In this document: one piece after another, positions 34,655 to 46,234 of the stretch
How positions within the stretch are numbered: position 1 is the first letter of the stretch
How the letters are laid out: each line of letters opens with the position of its first letter
NCBI RefSeq assembly: GCF_964656455.1
Contig: NC_135721.1
Coordinates: 55,070,936 to 55,134,935 of the forward strand
From: Halichoerus grypus
Lineage: Eukaryota; Chordata; Mammalia; Carnivora; Phocidae
Direction: 5' to 3'
DNA: 64,000 nucleotides
Program-made: the position numbers and the translations under genes
Notes under the pieces: generated by a model
Told to the model about the DNA's origin: nothing
The model's database searches: none
Seen by the model: the letters and a program-made list of their open reading frames with translations, nothing else

Positions 34655-34880
34655 TGCCTACTGGGCTCTGGAGACAGGCTGCCCGAGTCAAGGCCCGGCC
34701 CTTCCACTCTCAGCTGCGTGATTCCAGGCAAGTGACTCGACCTCTCTGGGCCTTAGTGTCCTGCTCTGTAAAATGGGGATAAGAATTGCATCTACTTCAT
34801 AGGGTCACTGTGAGGATTAAATGTGATAATATATGTAAGCACCTCACACGATGCCTGATGCAGTAAGGGATTGACTGTTT
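34655..34880 (+). mobile_element. MIR SINE, well preserved
   Basis: 'gattccaggcaagtgactcg', 'gtcctgctctgtaaaatggg', 'cactgtgaggattaaatgtg' and 'gcctgatgcagtaaggga' follow the MIR consensus in order. Confidence 0.85.
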
Positions 34881-35139
34881 AATATTTTGTTCTTATTTAT
34901 AACAATGAGAATGCTCCCCTTACCAGATTGCAGAATGACCAGAATTAGGGGAGGGAGAGAGATGAGACTACTGTTCTACCCCCATTTCATAAGTTAATGT
35001 GGTTCCAATTCTATGGAAGCCTTCAAATAGGAAGGGGAACAAGAACGTGTGCATGTGTTGAGGTAGGGCGAGGAAGGTGGTAAGATTTTGGTGGAGAGAG
35101 AACTCAAGGATAACAGGGAAGGAAGACAAAGCTATTATT

Positions 35140-35300
35140 CTTCAGTCATCTATTATATAGCAGACATGTTCTAGGTGCTTTCATGGATGTTTAAACAAAA
35201 CTCTAAGGTAGTTATGATCATCCCCATTTTCCACTAAGAACCTGAGGCTCAAAACAGTTAAATAAGCTCCCCACAATGACATGGCTCCTAACTGTGGCAC
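35140..35300 (-). mobile_element. MIR fragment
   Basis: 'catgttctaggtgctttcat', 'aaactctaaggtagttatga' and 'aagaacctgaggctcaaaac' are reverse-complement MIR. Confidence 0.7.
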
Positions 35301-35723
35301 TGAGAGTTCTTTTTGACTCTCCAAACCCCCACTCCTGCCACACACTCTTACTGGGCGTTCCTTCCTGCCTTTGAGGAGGAGCAAGAAATCCTTGGATGAT
35401 GGTCTTAGACCACCTTCTTTGTTCAGAATAGCAGTTTCCAGCCCAGACTTCCTTGCCAAAGGTAGGTGGGAATGTGACTGAAGCAATAAATAGAAGCTTT
35501 TAAATGCTTCCCTGCAAAGAGCTTTGGCTTCGGGGTTAGCATCCAGGTTAAGAATATAAAAAGCAAGTAAATGAGAATACTGTGATTACAATGGTGGTGA
35601 CTCTATCAGAGGACCTCCAAAATCACTAGCAATTATGTGGTATGAAATGCCTCCATTATGAAAACTGCGATGATTTTGTGTCTACTGATGAGGATAATGA
35701 CTAATATATTCTGTCAACAGACA

Positions 35724-35734
35724 TGACAGCTGTC
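35724..35734. promoter_or_regulatory. TGACAGCTGTC (TGIF/MEIS-type palindrome)
   Basis: Ten of the eleven bases form a perfect palindrome. The sequence is that recognised by TALE homeodomain dimers (TGIF/PREP/MEIS class) and also contains an E-box, CAGCTG. Confidence 0.4.
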
Positions 35735-36343
35735 TGTACATATTTGGAGGCATATATTTTTAGATGCTGTTACTGTACCTCCAGTTATTTTAACTACTAA
35801 ATTTTGTTGACACGATGCGATCCAGCAACAAGAAGGCTTAGGCTTATGGGAAAAGGTTAAAATTCCTATTTCTCGCTGTTTCTCTTCCTTACATCATTTT
35901 TGTCTCATTATTCACGAGGATCCATAAATCTGCCACTCAGATCCCAGGCTAAGTGATGTGCTACAAGGAAATTGCTAATGTCACTAGGAAACAAAACAAA
36001 ACTGAACACTGGGTTCACAGAATTTAGCATTCAGAGTGTTGTCATTCTAGCATGCTCTCTCACACACTGACCAGAAGAGCTTCTGTCTCAGGGGGGACAT
36101 GTGCTTTACTTCCTCTGTCCCAGCTCCCCATTTTCCAAATTGGGGGGGCGGGAAAGGAAAGAAGGTGGAAAGTTTTGCAAGATGGGCTCTAATTTTAAGA
36201 CAAAAGCCATCCCATTAAATCTTAACAGATGTTTCTCAAGTTTAGAAGATTAAGAAAGATTTCAGCATCAAAAATCAAAGAAAATACTCCACGACCTTAA
36301 AAAAGGATAAAACACAAAGCTCTAACAAACCCAAAGTCCACTT

Positions 36344-36354
36344 TGACAGCTGTC
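36344..36354. promoter_or_regulatory. TGACAGCTGTC (TGIF/MEIS-type palindrome)
   Basis: Identical 11-mer to that at 35724, in the centre of a repeat-free AT-rich block. Confidence 0.4.
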
Positions 36355-37264
36355 TCTGATGGAATTGACGAGGTGCTATTGATGTTTGGATTAAACCATG
36401 CCTCTGTGATCAAGTACTCAAACATGGGATAAAAGACGAATATATTCTTTAATCCTATCCACTAATTTTGTCTGGGCCCTGAAAAGCAATGGGTACTGAA
36501 CAAATGTTGAAAGTGGCTTCTCTTCTGTTTATCGACAAAGCTATTTTTATTTCATTAATTTGCCACGTATCTTATCAGCGTTTAAACCAACACAAGGAAA
36601 TCCATACAAGGTACTGAACTCTCCACAAACAGATCACTGCAGCTTCCAAGGCCATGAAAGGTAAAATCAATAGACAGTGATTCTAGAAAATGAGGAAGAT
36701 GTTACAGGAAAATGCAATAGAAAAACTGGGTTCCGATTTATTTTTTTCCTTTTTTTCTTTCTTTGCTAAACTGTAAAATCGCATTGGAAATTCCAATTTT
36801 CAGCCTGGTGAATTTTGAAAGAAAAGAAGAAAAACTTTCTTTTCTTAAAAAGGGAAGGGTGAAGAGGCAATTAAGTCATTAATTACTCTCTTTGTCTAAT
36901 GCTATCCAACCCATCAAACTTGGCCTCTTCTGTCTTCATCAAAGGTGGCACTCACTCTACTTTACAATAAGTACCTCTTAATAAGACAATCTCATGTTTC
37001 AAAAGCTGCTCTATGAGGAATTTAGATGAAGAGAAATTAAAATAACACTTAGCAGCAGACCCCAGAGTTTGACAGCTGCACAGCGCCCACTATCACCAAG
37101 TCCTTCAAATGAGCAGCGAGAGGTTCCATGGACAGGGACACCGGGGAGAAACAGTGTGCTGTGTGCAAGGGGCAAGGAGTCCTGGGCGGAGGGAAGACAT
37201 GACTGATATCAGTGCCAAACACTGAGGACTAATCCACACCTCCCTTTAAAGTTGATCGGGGCAT

Positions 37265-37292
37265 GGGGGGTGGGGGTGGGGGTGGGGGTGGG
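37265..37292 (+). repeat. (GGGGGT)n, G-quadruplex candidate
   Basis: G-runs of 6, 5, 5, 5 and 3 separated by single T, an ideal pattern for a stable parallel G-quadruplex. Confidence 0.85.
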
Positions 37293-37604
37293 AAGCAGGT
37301 CTTTGCAGAAGGACCCTGAGAAAGTAACTGGGGAGATGATGTGTGAGAAGAAGAGTTAGATCAGTCTTCAGACCCCTGTTCCATCTGGAACCACTTCAGG
37401 GAGATTTGCTGCACGGGGGTCTCCACCTCTACCCTTCTAGCATGTCTTCAGCCCACTGCAGATCCCTTCTTCTAGGCATACCTTCCATGCTCAACTGGTA
37501 CCTGCAGGAAAGACCCTTCTATGGCATGTGTGAGTGCATATACTCTTTTACAGAGTTTAATGAGCATTTTGGGGGGAAAAATCCCTTAAGAAAAGTGACA
37601 ACGT

Positions 37605-37807
37605 GGGGCGCCTGGGTGGCTCAGTCGTTAAGCATCTACCTTCGGCTCAGGTCATGATCCTAGGGTCCTGGGATCGAGCCCCGCATTGCGCTCTCTGCTC
37701 AGCGGAAAGCCTGCTTCTCCCTCTCCAACTCCCCCTGCTTGTGTTCCCTCTCTCACTGTGTCTCTCTCTGTCAAATAAATAAATAAAATCTTTAAAAAAA
37801 AAAAAAA
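37605..37807 (+). mobile_element. Young Can-SINE
   Basis: Complete copy. It is flanked by an exact target duplication of about 16 bases, AGAAAAGTGACAACGT (upstream ending at 37604, downstream starting about 37807). The clean duplication and young body type suggest a fairly recent insertion. Confidence 0.96.
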
Positions 37808-37822
37808 GAAAAGTGACAACGT

Positions 37823-38795
37823 ATGATGCTCCTCAGTTTGTATTCTCATGTCAAGTTTCCTATTGCTGATCTGGATGGAAGCATTCATTTCATGAGATCT
37901 TGAACCAATTCTCCCCAGTGGCAAGGGAATAAAGCCACAAACACATAGGACAGTTGCACATACAAGCAAGGAATGAGCAGGAGCATGCGTTTTAAAGCAA
38001 TTTTAAAACACTTAAAACAGATTCTCCCTTTTCCTATCAACTTCCAAAGATCCTACCAGGTTATACTCTAAGAGCCATGCTGAGAAGATTCAGCTAAAAA
38101 TGGATTGACTTCACCCTTGGATACTCTGCCTGCAAGATACTGGAATGACATAAGTACTAGTGTGATAACAACAGCTTTATTTTTGTGTGTTGCTATGGAA
38201 TTTCAAAAACAAAACAAAGAAAACCACTGATCAGTAATTGTGACAAAACTTCTTAGCCACAGCATTGAGAATAGGGCCTAATTATTTCATAAACAGTTTG
38301 ATTTGTTTACTTCAACGTCAAATTAACTTCAAATATGTAACAGCCGACAACGCTGATTTGAGACGGTACACACGACACTGTTGCAGACTATGTTTCATGT
38401 ACCTTGCGTAAATGTATCTCTTTTTTAAGTAGATTCATTTGTAAAAGTCTCCCCCTAGTATACCCCACATACAAAAGAGGAACCACATATGCATTTTATT
38501 TAAAAGAAAATTGTTTCCAAAATGTAGTGTGTGTATTTGTGATGCCGTGTTTTGGCTTGCTCTCATTTGCCCCTTTACCAGTGACAGGAACATTTTTTTA
38601 TTTTTTATTTTTTTTAATTAGCAGCCCATGACTACAGAGACATTGAGAGATACAATGGGAGCCTGGCAAAATTAAGAACTACAAAGAAAATAAACGTTTT
38701 AAATTGTTGGGGGAAATCACTATGTGCTGAATGAACTAGGAGGAAGACAAGAAAGGGAGAAATGGCCAAACCCCTGGTAAGACCTGCACTGGTCA
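37823..38795. other. Unique sequence, no gene seen
   Basis: No transposon recognised. 'acttcaacgtcaaattaact' to 'gagacggtacacacgacact' (38311-38380) has CpGs in an otherwise CpG-poor area and may be conserved non-coding DNA, by inference. Confidence 0.35.
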
Positions 38796-39066
38796 TTCAG
38801 TCACCTAGTATTTATTGAGTGCTTATTTCGTTCCTGTTCCTTTTTATTTAGAGCTGAATTCTCAAAACAATCTACAAATATTAACCCACATATTCCTCCT
38901 AATAGCTCTATGTGGTAGGTACTATTAATATCTTCATTTTAGGGAAGAGGAAACTGAGGCACTGGGAGGTTAGTGATTTGCCCAAGAGCACAGAGCTAGT
39001 AAGTAGCAGTGTTTGGGATTCAAACCAGACACACTCTGTCTCCCCAGTCTACACTGTGCTAAACTG
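38796..39066 (-). mobile_element. MIR SINE, near full length
   Basis: 'gtatttattgagtgcttatt', 'ctctatgtggtaggtactat', 'aagaggaaactgaggcactg', 'gagctagtaagtagcagtgt' and 'gggattcaaaccagacac' follow reverse-complement MIR throughout. Confidence 0.87.
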
Positions 39067-39069
39067 CTT

Positions 39070-39282
39070 CTGCCCACCATATTCCCAACCCTGGGCCCTA
39101 GAGTAATAAAACATGTTTCTTGCCCTCAAGAGGCTTCTAGTCTAAAAGACAATTACAATATAGTGTAGTAGGTCTGTGAAAGTGATAAGCACGGGGTGTC
39201 CTAGGAGGTCAAGGGAGGGAAACCCAGCCTATCTTAGAGTGGATAGGGAGTGGGTAGGAAGATTGGTAAAGACTTGTAGATC
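39070..39282 (-). mobile_element. L2 LINE fragment, first part
   Basis: 'ttgccctcaagaggcttcta' to 'gtctaaaagacaatta' and 'agtgataagcacggggtgtc' are reverse-complement L2. The element is split by the MER5A at 39283 and resumes at 39506. Confidence 0.72.
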
Positions 39283-39505
39283 TGGAACAGGGTTTCTCTA
39301 CCTCAGCACTATTGACATTTTGGGCCAGATAATTCTTTGTTGTGGAGGGCTATTCTATACATTGTAGAATATTTAGCAACATTCCTGGCCTCCACCCACT
39401 AGCTGTCACTATCATACCCCTCCCCCAACATGATGACCAAAAATGTCTCCAGACATTGCCAAATACCTCCTGAGAACAAAACTATCCCTGGCTGAGAATC
39501 ACTGA
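39283..39505 (-). mobile_element. MER5A hAT-Charlie element
   Basis: 'gggtttctctacctcagcac', 'ttgacattttgggccagata', 'aaaaatgtctccagacattg' and 'ggctgagaatcactg' match MER5A over its length in reverse complement. It is inserted in L2. Confidence 0.9.
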
Positions 39506-39840
39506 TCTAAAGGAAGTAGTGTCCAAGGCAGACTTGAATGATGAGTGGTAGTTATCAGAAAGGAAAAAGAATTGAAAGGTCCAGGCAGAGGATATAGCAC
39601 AAGGGCCCAGAAGAGAGAGGCTGGCACTCCTGAGAGCTGAAAGTAATTCCACATGAATGGCTCACAGAATTGGATATAGGGGATTAAGAAAGGGGAATCT
39701 GGAGGGTAAGCAAGATAAGGCCTCCTACTCTATGTTTTGGGAGTTGGACCATAGCCTAATGCAAGTGGGAGCTATTAAAGGGAGAATGACATGACCAGAC
39801 TTACATTTTAGAGCTCTCACTCTAACCTCCACATAGACAA
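39506..39840 (-). mobile_element. L2 LINE fragment, continued
   Basis: 'aggcagacttgaatgatgag', 'aaggtccaggcagaggatat', 'gcacaagggcccagaagaga' and 'agggagaatgacatgaccag' continue L2 in the same orientation after the MER5A. Confidence 0.75.
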
Positions 39841-39959
39841 TGCATTAGAAAAGAACAAGAATGGAGACAAGCGAAGACACTGCTATGCTTCTACTTTCTT
39901 TGCATGTTGATCACTTTTCCTTTTAACTATAATCTTAACATTTAAAATTAAATGTGTGT

Positions 39960-40270
39960 TCTTCATATATAAAAAGCTCTTATGTATCAATAAGAAAAAA
40001 GATCACACCAATGGCAAAAAGGGTGAACAAGCAATCACAAAGAGGAAGGGCAAATGGGTAATAAATGTAAAAATGTGCTACTTTTCCCAATGATCAAAGA
40101 TATGCAAATTAAATAATGAAATCCATTTTCCATCTATCATATTGGCAAACAATTTTTAAAATTGCTATCACATCTCTTGTTGATGTACAGAGAAATTGCA
40201 TTCTCCTACACTGCAGTGGGAGTCTATATTGGCACTGCTTCACTAGAAAGTAATTGAGGGGGACAAAAAG
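39960..40270 (+). mobile_element. Old LINE-1/HAL1 fragment
   Basis: 'ggcaaaaagggtgaacaagc', 'aagatatgcaaattaaataa' and 'ccatctatcatattggcaaa' match the old LINE-1/HAL1 stretch upstream of the ORF2 C-terminus. Confidence 0.7.
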
Positions 40271-41394
40271 AGTTTTGTGCAAAATTAAATGACAAAATTC
40301 TGGGTAATAGAGTACCATGTTTCCATAAGACTGATTTTATAGAAGTCTATTTGTTGAGATGGAAAAATATTTGACACAAGGCAAAAATAAAAACATTAAC
40401 AACATTCAGTGTTAGTGGGAAACTGGGGAAGTGGCCATATGCTGGCCACAGTGTGAGAAAGCTGGCTCACCCCTGGGGTTACACTGTTGCTGGACCCAGG
40501 TGTTGAGTCTGAATTGGCTTGCCTAAAAATGAGAAGTGGAGAGCAGTGTGTCAGTATAATCATCAACTTCTGGAGCAATAATCACTGGTATTCACTGGGC
40601 TGGCACAGTCACTGTGGGTGCAGACTTCACCAACAGCTTTGAGAGCCATGCTGCAAGAGCAGTCTCCAAGAACCGCCCCCTAAACACAAGGTCATTGAAG
40701 GGCTACTTGTAGCCCCTCATTTTGCTGTCCATTGACATTTCTATTGGGAGTTTATAAGCAATCAGACTACGTATCAATTAATCTTTAAAAAAAAAAAACA
40801 AAAAAAACCTGTTTTGGTATATAGGTCCTCTATTGCTTGGAGAGAAAATCTTTTTTACCCTGGATTTTGGGCAATTTTTGAGCCCTTAAAGACAGTAGAA
40901 AAAGTCCCCAGAGCCACTAGTGCCTGCCACAGGTTAGTGGCAGCAAGCATTAATTACATGAATGACTGAGGTGAAGTAACTAGGGCAGTCCATGCCACAT
41001 TCTAGACCTGACTTCTACCGAATTCAGGGAAGGGTGCAAACTTATACTTGGTATGATTTAGGGACCCCAGAATGGCACAAGAAAATCTTATCTTTCTCCA
41101 AAATTCACAGCTATCTAAAAGTGTCTCATATCCTGGCATGAATTTATTGGATTTAAATATAAGATGAGTCATTTCTTTGCCCCCCAAAAATGATCTTTCA
41201 GAAAAGAGAGTCAGAAGTTAAGTAACTTATCCAAAAACACATAGCAAATATCAGTACCTGTATTTGAGTTCAGCTCTATCTGAAACCAAAGATCAGGTGA
41301 GTTTAGAAGACTTCTCTGAGTAATACTTGGGTTCCTACTTCACCTAAATTTATGGTGCTAACTATACAACTTATTTGTCACTCATTACTATTGG
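40271..41394. other. Unassigned sequence, no gene seen
   Basis: The A-run near 40787-40806 could be the tail of a lost retrotransposon. No gene or further repeat recognised. Confidence 0.4.
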
Positions 41395-41600
41395 ATCTTT
41401 TCCTGTCATTTTACTATTTTACATGTGTTCCGGACCCTACTCATCAACTAGATTTAAAGTTCTTGAAAGGTAAATAGCCTTTCCTGCCCCTTTCCCATCC
41501 CTGCAGACACACACATTCTGCTACCCCAGTACCTAACACAATGCTTTACACAAAGTAGGTACTAAATAGGTGCTTATAGAATAAATAAATGCTAATCTTT
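41395..41600 (+). mobile_element. L2 LINE 3' end
   Basis: 'agtacctaacacaatgcttt' to 'acacaaagtaggtac', then 'taaataggtgcttatagaat' fit the L2 3' terminus. Confidence 0.75.
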
Positions 41601-41679
41601 CTTAGGATCAGACCAAGTCTTATTCATCACTGAGTAAATAAATTCATCTTTGGGCAATAGTAAGATGGGGAAAAACTTT

Positions 41680-42144
41680 TTAAACCTAAAGATTGTAGAG
41701 AAATTGGAAGATAAACAGCAAACAGGAAAAAATGCTGCAATGTAACAAAGGGTTAAAATCTTTATTATATAAATAGCTCATAAAATCATTAAGAAACATG
41801 CTAAGTTCCCAGTAGATAAATAAACCAAAGGGCACAGCAGAAAATTCAGAAAAAAGGGATTAAAACTAATTTGCCGATGTAGGGAATTGCATACCCCTTA
41901 CAGCAATCAAATAAATGCAAATAAAAGCCATAAGATGCTGTTTTTGCATGCCTAATTTGCCAAATTTTAATTATTATTTTAATAGTAATACCCAATGTTC
42001 ATGAAGATGAGATAAAACATGCTGGTAGCAATAGGAATTAAGAGCCTTATAAATTAACATGTGACCTTAGGCTCAATAATTCTGCCCCTATAAGCCAATG
42101 CTAAAAAATGATCCCAAATACAGAGGGGAGAATATAGCTGGTAA
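41680..42144 (+). mobile_element. Old LINE-1/HAL1 fragment, first part
   Basis: 'aaagggttaaaatctttatt', 'atgcaaataaaagccataag' and 'caataattctgcccctataa' follow HAL1/old LINE-1. A MIR interrupts it at 42145-42420. Confidence 0.65.
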
Positions 42145-42420
42145 CCAGGAAAGAGGATAGCTAGTGCCCAGGAATATAGACTTTATAAGTCAGATGCACC
42201 TGGATTCAAATCCTAGATCTACCATTTCTTAGTTGAGTGACTGAGCAATATGCTAGCCTCTGTGAGACCTAATCTTCTCATCTGTAAAATGGATATAATG
42301 ATAGTGTCAAGTCATAGAGTGGTTGTAGGGATTGAAAGAATGTTTGTAAAATGCTTAGCAAAGTCAAGCACATACAAAGGGCTCCATAAATACTAACCAG
42401 TATTATTATTATTATCAGAA
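42145..42420 (+). mobile_element. MIR SINE nested in old LINE
   Basis: 'tggattcaaatcctagatct', 'cttctcatctgtaaaatgga', 'agcacatacaaagggctcca' and 'taaatactaaccagtatt' follow MIR in sense orientation. LINE text continues on both sides. Confidence 0.85.
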
Positions 42421-42690
42421 GCAAACAAAAAAAACTTTATGTACAACCATATTCATAATATATGATGAAAAATGAAAGAATCTGAATTTCCAGCTATAGG
42501 GGTAGAGTTAATTGAACAATATCATAGCCATTCAAGGACATAGTATGCAAACTTTAATTTAGTGATAGTGTTTGAATTATGGAACTTTGAAATATATATA
42601 TTTATGAGAAGTATGCAATAACATGGAAAAATGCCTCCACAACCAACAAGACCTGTTTCAGAAACTTGGGATATAAAATAAGGTCACATC
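42421..42690 (+). mobile_element. Old LINE-1/HAL1 fragment, 3' part
   Basis: 'ggggtagagttaattgaaca', 'catagccattcaaggacata' and 'acatggaaaaatgcctccac' continue the LINE after the MIR. Confidence 0.65.
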
Positions 42691-44149
42691 TCTTTTATTA
42701 TTGAAATTAAATTGATCTAAGCCTCCATCTCACCACTGAACCTCCTTTTTCCCTCTCTGGGCTATTTCCTCCTACAAGCCCAGCAAAGCCCAAGGGGTCA
42801 GCTTGGGTTACTCTCATCCTGTGCCAGATCAGAGCCTGCACACCCCACCCAACTCACTCAGAGCTGGAGGACTCCAGGCTGAGTGCCTAAAACCCGTACC
42901 AGGCACCACAGTGATTTGGAAAACAATAACAAAAATTAAGTGAAAAATACTACCAGTATTTCCACCATGCAAAAATAATCATAATTAACAATTAGTGTAT
43001 TTCATTCCAGGATATGTACAGACTCTTTTTGCCAAGTTATTATTGTACTGTATTAAAAAAAAAAAAAAGCTATATCCTCCAACTCTAGAAACAAGAGACA
43101 ACTCCATCCTGGAAAGAAAGGATTTGCCCAACCAGCTGTACCAAGTTGAGCTTCCATGGATTCCCACAAAATCTGCAGCAATCTTCTCCCCTCGATCCTA
43201 ATAGGCCCCAAGTAGCAAATGCGCTAAAGAAACTAAAGAGTCTCTCTCTCCCCAGAGGCCCTGGATTGATAGCAGCACTGCCATTGTTGTGCCCTCTTGT
43301 ACACTGTCAGCAATCCTGCCTCTCTGGATAGGATGATACTTGCCACACAGGCATCTGTTCCATCCATGGCTCCATTGTATTTTTAAAACTAAATTTCTAA
43401 GATATGATGAGATGAAGCTAAGACATCATTAAAGGTATGTGTTCTTACTGTTTGCTTAGAGGATACTTTATTAGTCTCCCTTACAAACTTGAGAGGGCTG
43501 ATAAATGAATATCATAAAAATGGAAATAAAGTCATCTAATGGGGCAAAGACCATTCTAAGAGATATACTGAGTTATTCCATTACCTTCTGTCGTGAGCAT
43601 ATTTGGTTGTTTACAAGTATTAGGTTCTTTCTAGTAAACATGGGTAACAACCAATAGTTAGAGGTGGGTGGAGTCTATAGATCTCTTCCCTTGCCATTTG
43701 ATTAAAATGAAATTAAGTCTCTGACAGAAGTCTGCCATATATACATTCATTCATTTAGCAAGCAGGCCCCCAAACACTCACACAACCCAGTCTGTAAGCT
43801 TGAAGAAGGTCCAGCTTTCTGTCTTCACTGAAACTTTTAGGTTCACCAAAGGCAAACATGACAATAATCTAGCAGCAGGTCTCAGCTACTTTATAACTGG
43901 ATTCATGAGACCTTAAAATTCATGAGAATTCTCGGATCAATGACTGGGCACAGCACCATTTCAGAATGAAAACTCTGGCACCATTTTGAAAGGTATAGAG
44001 TATGAACTAAATTCCTATGCCCCATTTATGCAAAGGTAGAGGGCCTCTGCAATATTTCTGGTCAATCCATTTATCTTGAACACTACTTCTTTCACCTGTG
44101 AAAAGTGACAAAGCCTCCAGTGTTGGTTAGATATAAATATAGCTGAGTA
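42691..44149. other. Unassigned sequence, no gene seen
   Basis: About 1.45 kb. An A-run at 43054-43067 is the only low-complexity feature. No repeat family or coding exon supported. Confidence 0.4.
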
Positions 44150-44372
44150 GGGGCACCTGGGTTGTTCAGTTGTTTGAGCGTCTGACTCTTGATTTCAGCT
44201 CAAGTCATGATCTCAGGGTCGTGAGATCGAGCCCTGCATCAGGCTCCACCCTCAGAGGGGAGTCTGCTTGAGATTCTTTCCCTGTCCCTCTCCCACTGCC
44301 CCTCCCCCACACCCCCACTCACAACACGTACTCTCTCTCTAAAATAAATAAATCCTTAAAAAAAAAAAAAAT
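44150..44372 (+). mobile_element. Can-SINE, older type
   Basis: Head 'ggggcacctgggttgttcag', 'gtgagatcgagccctgcatc', a CT/CA-rich body, and a tail 'aaaataaataaatcc' plus a long A-run. Divergent body and no clean target duplication. Confidence 0.9.
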
Positions 44373-45067
44373 AAGACAGCTGAAGTCTACCTCTGTTGTG
44401 TGGTCTTCTGATTAGAAGCTTTCAAAACACTACCTACCCCAGAAGTATATGTTCCATCCCAGGGTAACAGACTGTTCCTAGGATATAGGTAAAAATCAAT
44501 TTACTTACAAACACACACATATCACATATACCAACATAAGGGTGTGTTTGTGTGTGCAAATACACACAGAAGTAGATAGATAAACAGGTAGCTCTAGATA
44601 TAGATCTATAAAGTCAGGCTATCTGTGTCAAAGTATTTTAAAGTAAATTATAGGCAACACAATATTGCCCTCATATTAAAAACAAAAAGGCTTTAAAATC
44701 CAAATAAAAGAAGGAGATAAGTGTGGGACACTTACATCTGTCAAATGTGCCCTGATGTATAATACACTTTCTTTTATTCCAGAGGATCCCAAAGAAACAA
44801 AACTTCAGATAAAATTGCAAAGGGAGGAGAAAGAATATTATTATCCAGTGTTGAATCCTGTCGAAAAACATACTACACCCTCAAACCACTGATAGGTCAA
44901 ATGATAACCATCCCATAGGATGGATGCCATAGAGGAGAGACAAACAAGTTCAAGAGAAGGGTGTAGAAGGAGTCCATGGCCACTGGAAAAATCTGGGAAC
45001 AGAATCCCAGGCATCACATTCAAACTGGGTTTTTCAGAAGTTTGCCTGGGTGAGAACGGGATGTCCA
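44373..45067. other. Unassigned sequence, no gene seen
   Basis: Contains CA/TG-rich stretches near 44508-44570. No gene or repeat family recognised. Confidence 0.4.
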
Positions 45068-45155
45068 CCTTGACTCCCTAGTCTGTCAAATGGGGAAGAT
45101 GGAGTGCCTGTCTCTCAGAGGAGTGAGAATTAAGAGGAACTATGAATTTAAACCC
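45068..45155 (+). mobile_element. MIR core fragment
   Basis: 'gtctgtcaaatggggaagat' and 'gaggagtgagaattaagagg' fit the MIR core and downstream block. Confidence 0.5.
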
Positions 45156-45206
45156 TGACATATGGTATTCATATGCAGGAATCCATCTTATAAAAATCAG
45201 GAAGCA

Positions 45207-45422
45207 GCTGCAAAGAGCTCTACACTAAGATTCAGAAGCCTTGAATCCCAACCTCAGCTCTGTCCCAGCTGGCTGCATGACCCTGGGTTAGTCTCTTCTC
45301 TCTGCACCTGAATCTCACTTGGTGAAACTGTTCTGCTGCCTCCCATGAGGACCAAGTGGGATCAAAGACTGGAAATTGCATTGAAGAGTTAAGCACTTTG
45401 CAAATATAAGGCATTATTTTCA
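45207..45422 (+). mobile_element. MIR SINE
   Basis: 'cttgaatcccaacctcagct', 'ggctgcatgaccctgggtta', 'tctgcacctgaatctcactt' and 'gttaagcactttgcaaatat' follow MIR in sense orientation. Confidence 0.75.
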
Positions 45423-46234
45423 TCACAAATAGAAGATACTTTGCTGAGTCCAAATATGCTAGAGAGGAAAATTCAGGGGGTCAGGGTAGAAAGAGAGGAA
45501 TCAACCTGTTCTGTGGCAGAAAATAAGGAAGCCTTCCAAGACTAGGCCTTGACCTTCAAATACCCTCACCCTCTTTGGCATGATGCTCTGGGCTCTTATA
45601 ACTGGGCCATGAAAGAACTGAGGTAGATCTAAACATGTCCCTTGGCAGATCTAAATGTGTCCCTTGGAATTTAACATTGAATGGAGGGTCTCTCACCATT
45701 AAAGTTCTGGTATGAGGGTCACCCATCTCTCTCTCCCAGATAAAAGAGAAAAAAATTCAAGTCTGGGGCTAGGGTGGCCTCTCCATTCTTTGCACAGAAC
45801 CAAGAGTCCTGATGAGAGCTCCCCAGTAAGGGTAAGAAGTCAAAGGTGATGCCCCATGCCACTTAGTCCCTTTATCCCCACTTTAAGCCCAATTTAAAAG
45901 TTTTCAAAGTGGATCTTTGAGCAGAAAGAAAATGTTGTTTAATTGAAAAGGCTGCCTTTCAGGAACAGTTGGTGTTTCTCCAAGGGGCAGCCATTTTAAA
46001 GCATCCTACTAATGGGATAGTCTCTTGGGTTTAAATGATAGCATCCAGGTGCTGGCTCTGGGCTCTGGCAGGTACCAGGGACCTGACTGGCCTCAAAGCT
46101 GATTTAAAGTAAGTAGATGCTTGAAAAGAAGAGACTAACTAAATCCCAACAAAGCATCTGAAATGGAATCCCCCTTAAGCTGGTGACCGATGGTGCATGA
46201 GTAACAGACCACCATTTGTTCATAACACGAAGCC
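45423..46234. other. Unassigned sequence with a short tandem duplication
   Basis: No gene. Holds the 22-base tandem duplication at 45625-45668. No transposon recognised. Confidence 0.4.
45625..45668 (+). repeat. 22-base tandem duplication
   Basis: Two adjacent copies of 22 bases starting AGATCTAAA and ending GTCCCTTGG plus one base, differing at three positions. Confidence 0.9.

Larger units (their letters stand above)
35301..37588. other. Transposon-free unique block, candidate regulatory DNA
   Basis: About 2.3 kb without a recognisable transposon or gene. It carries two TGACAGCTGTC sites (35724, 36344) and a third TGACAGCTG (37070), plus a G-quadruplex candidate at 37265. Long AT-rich homeodomain-like text lies around 36350-36600. 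Regulatory role is an inference. Confidence 0.4.
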
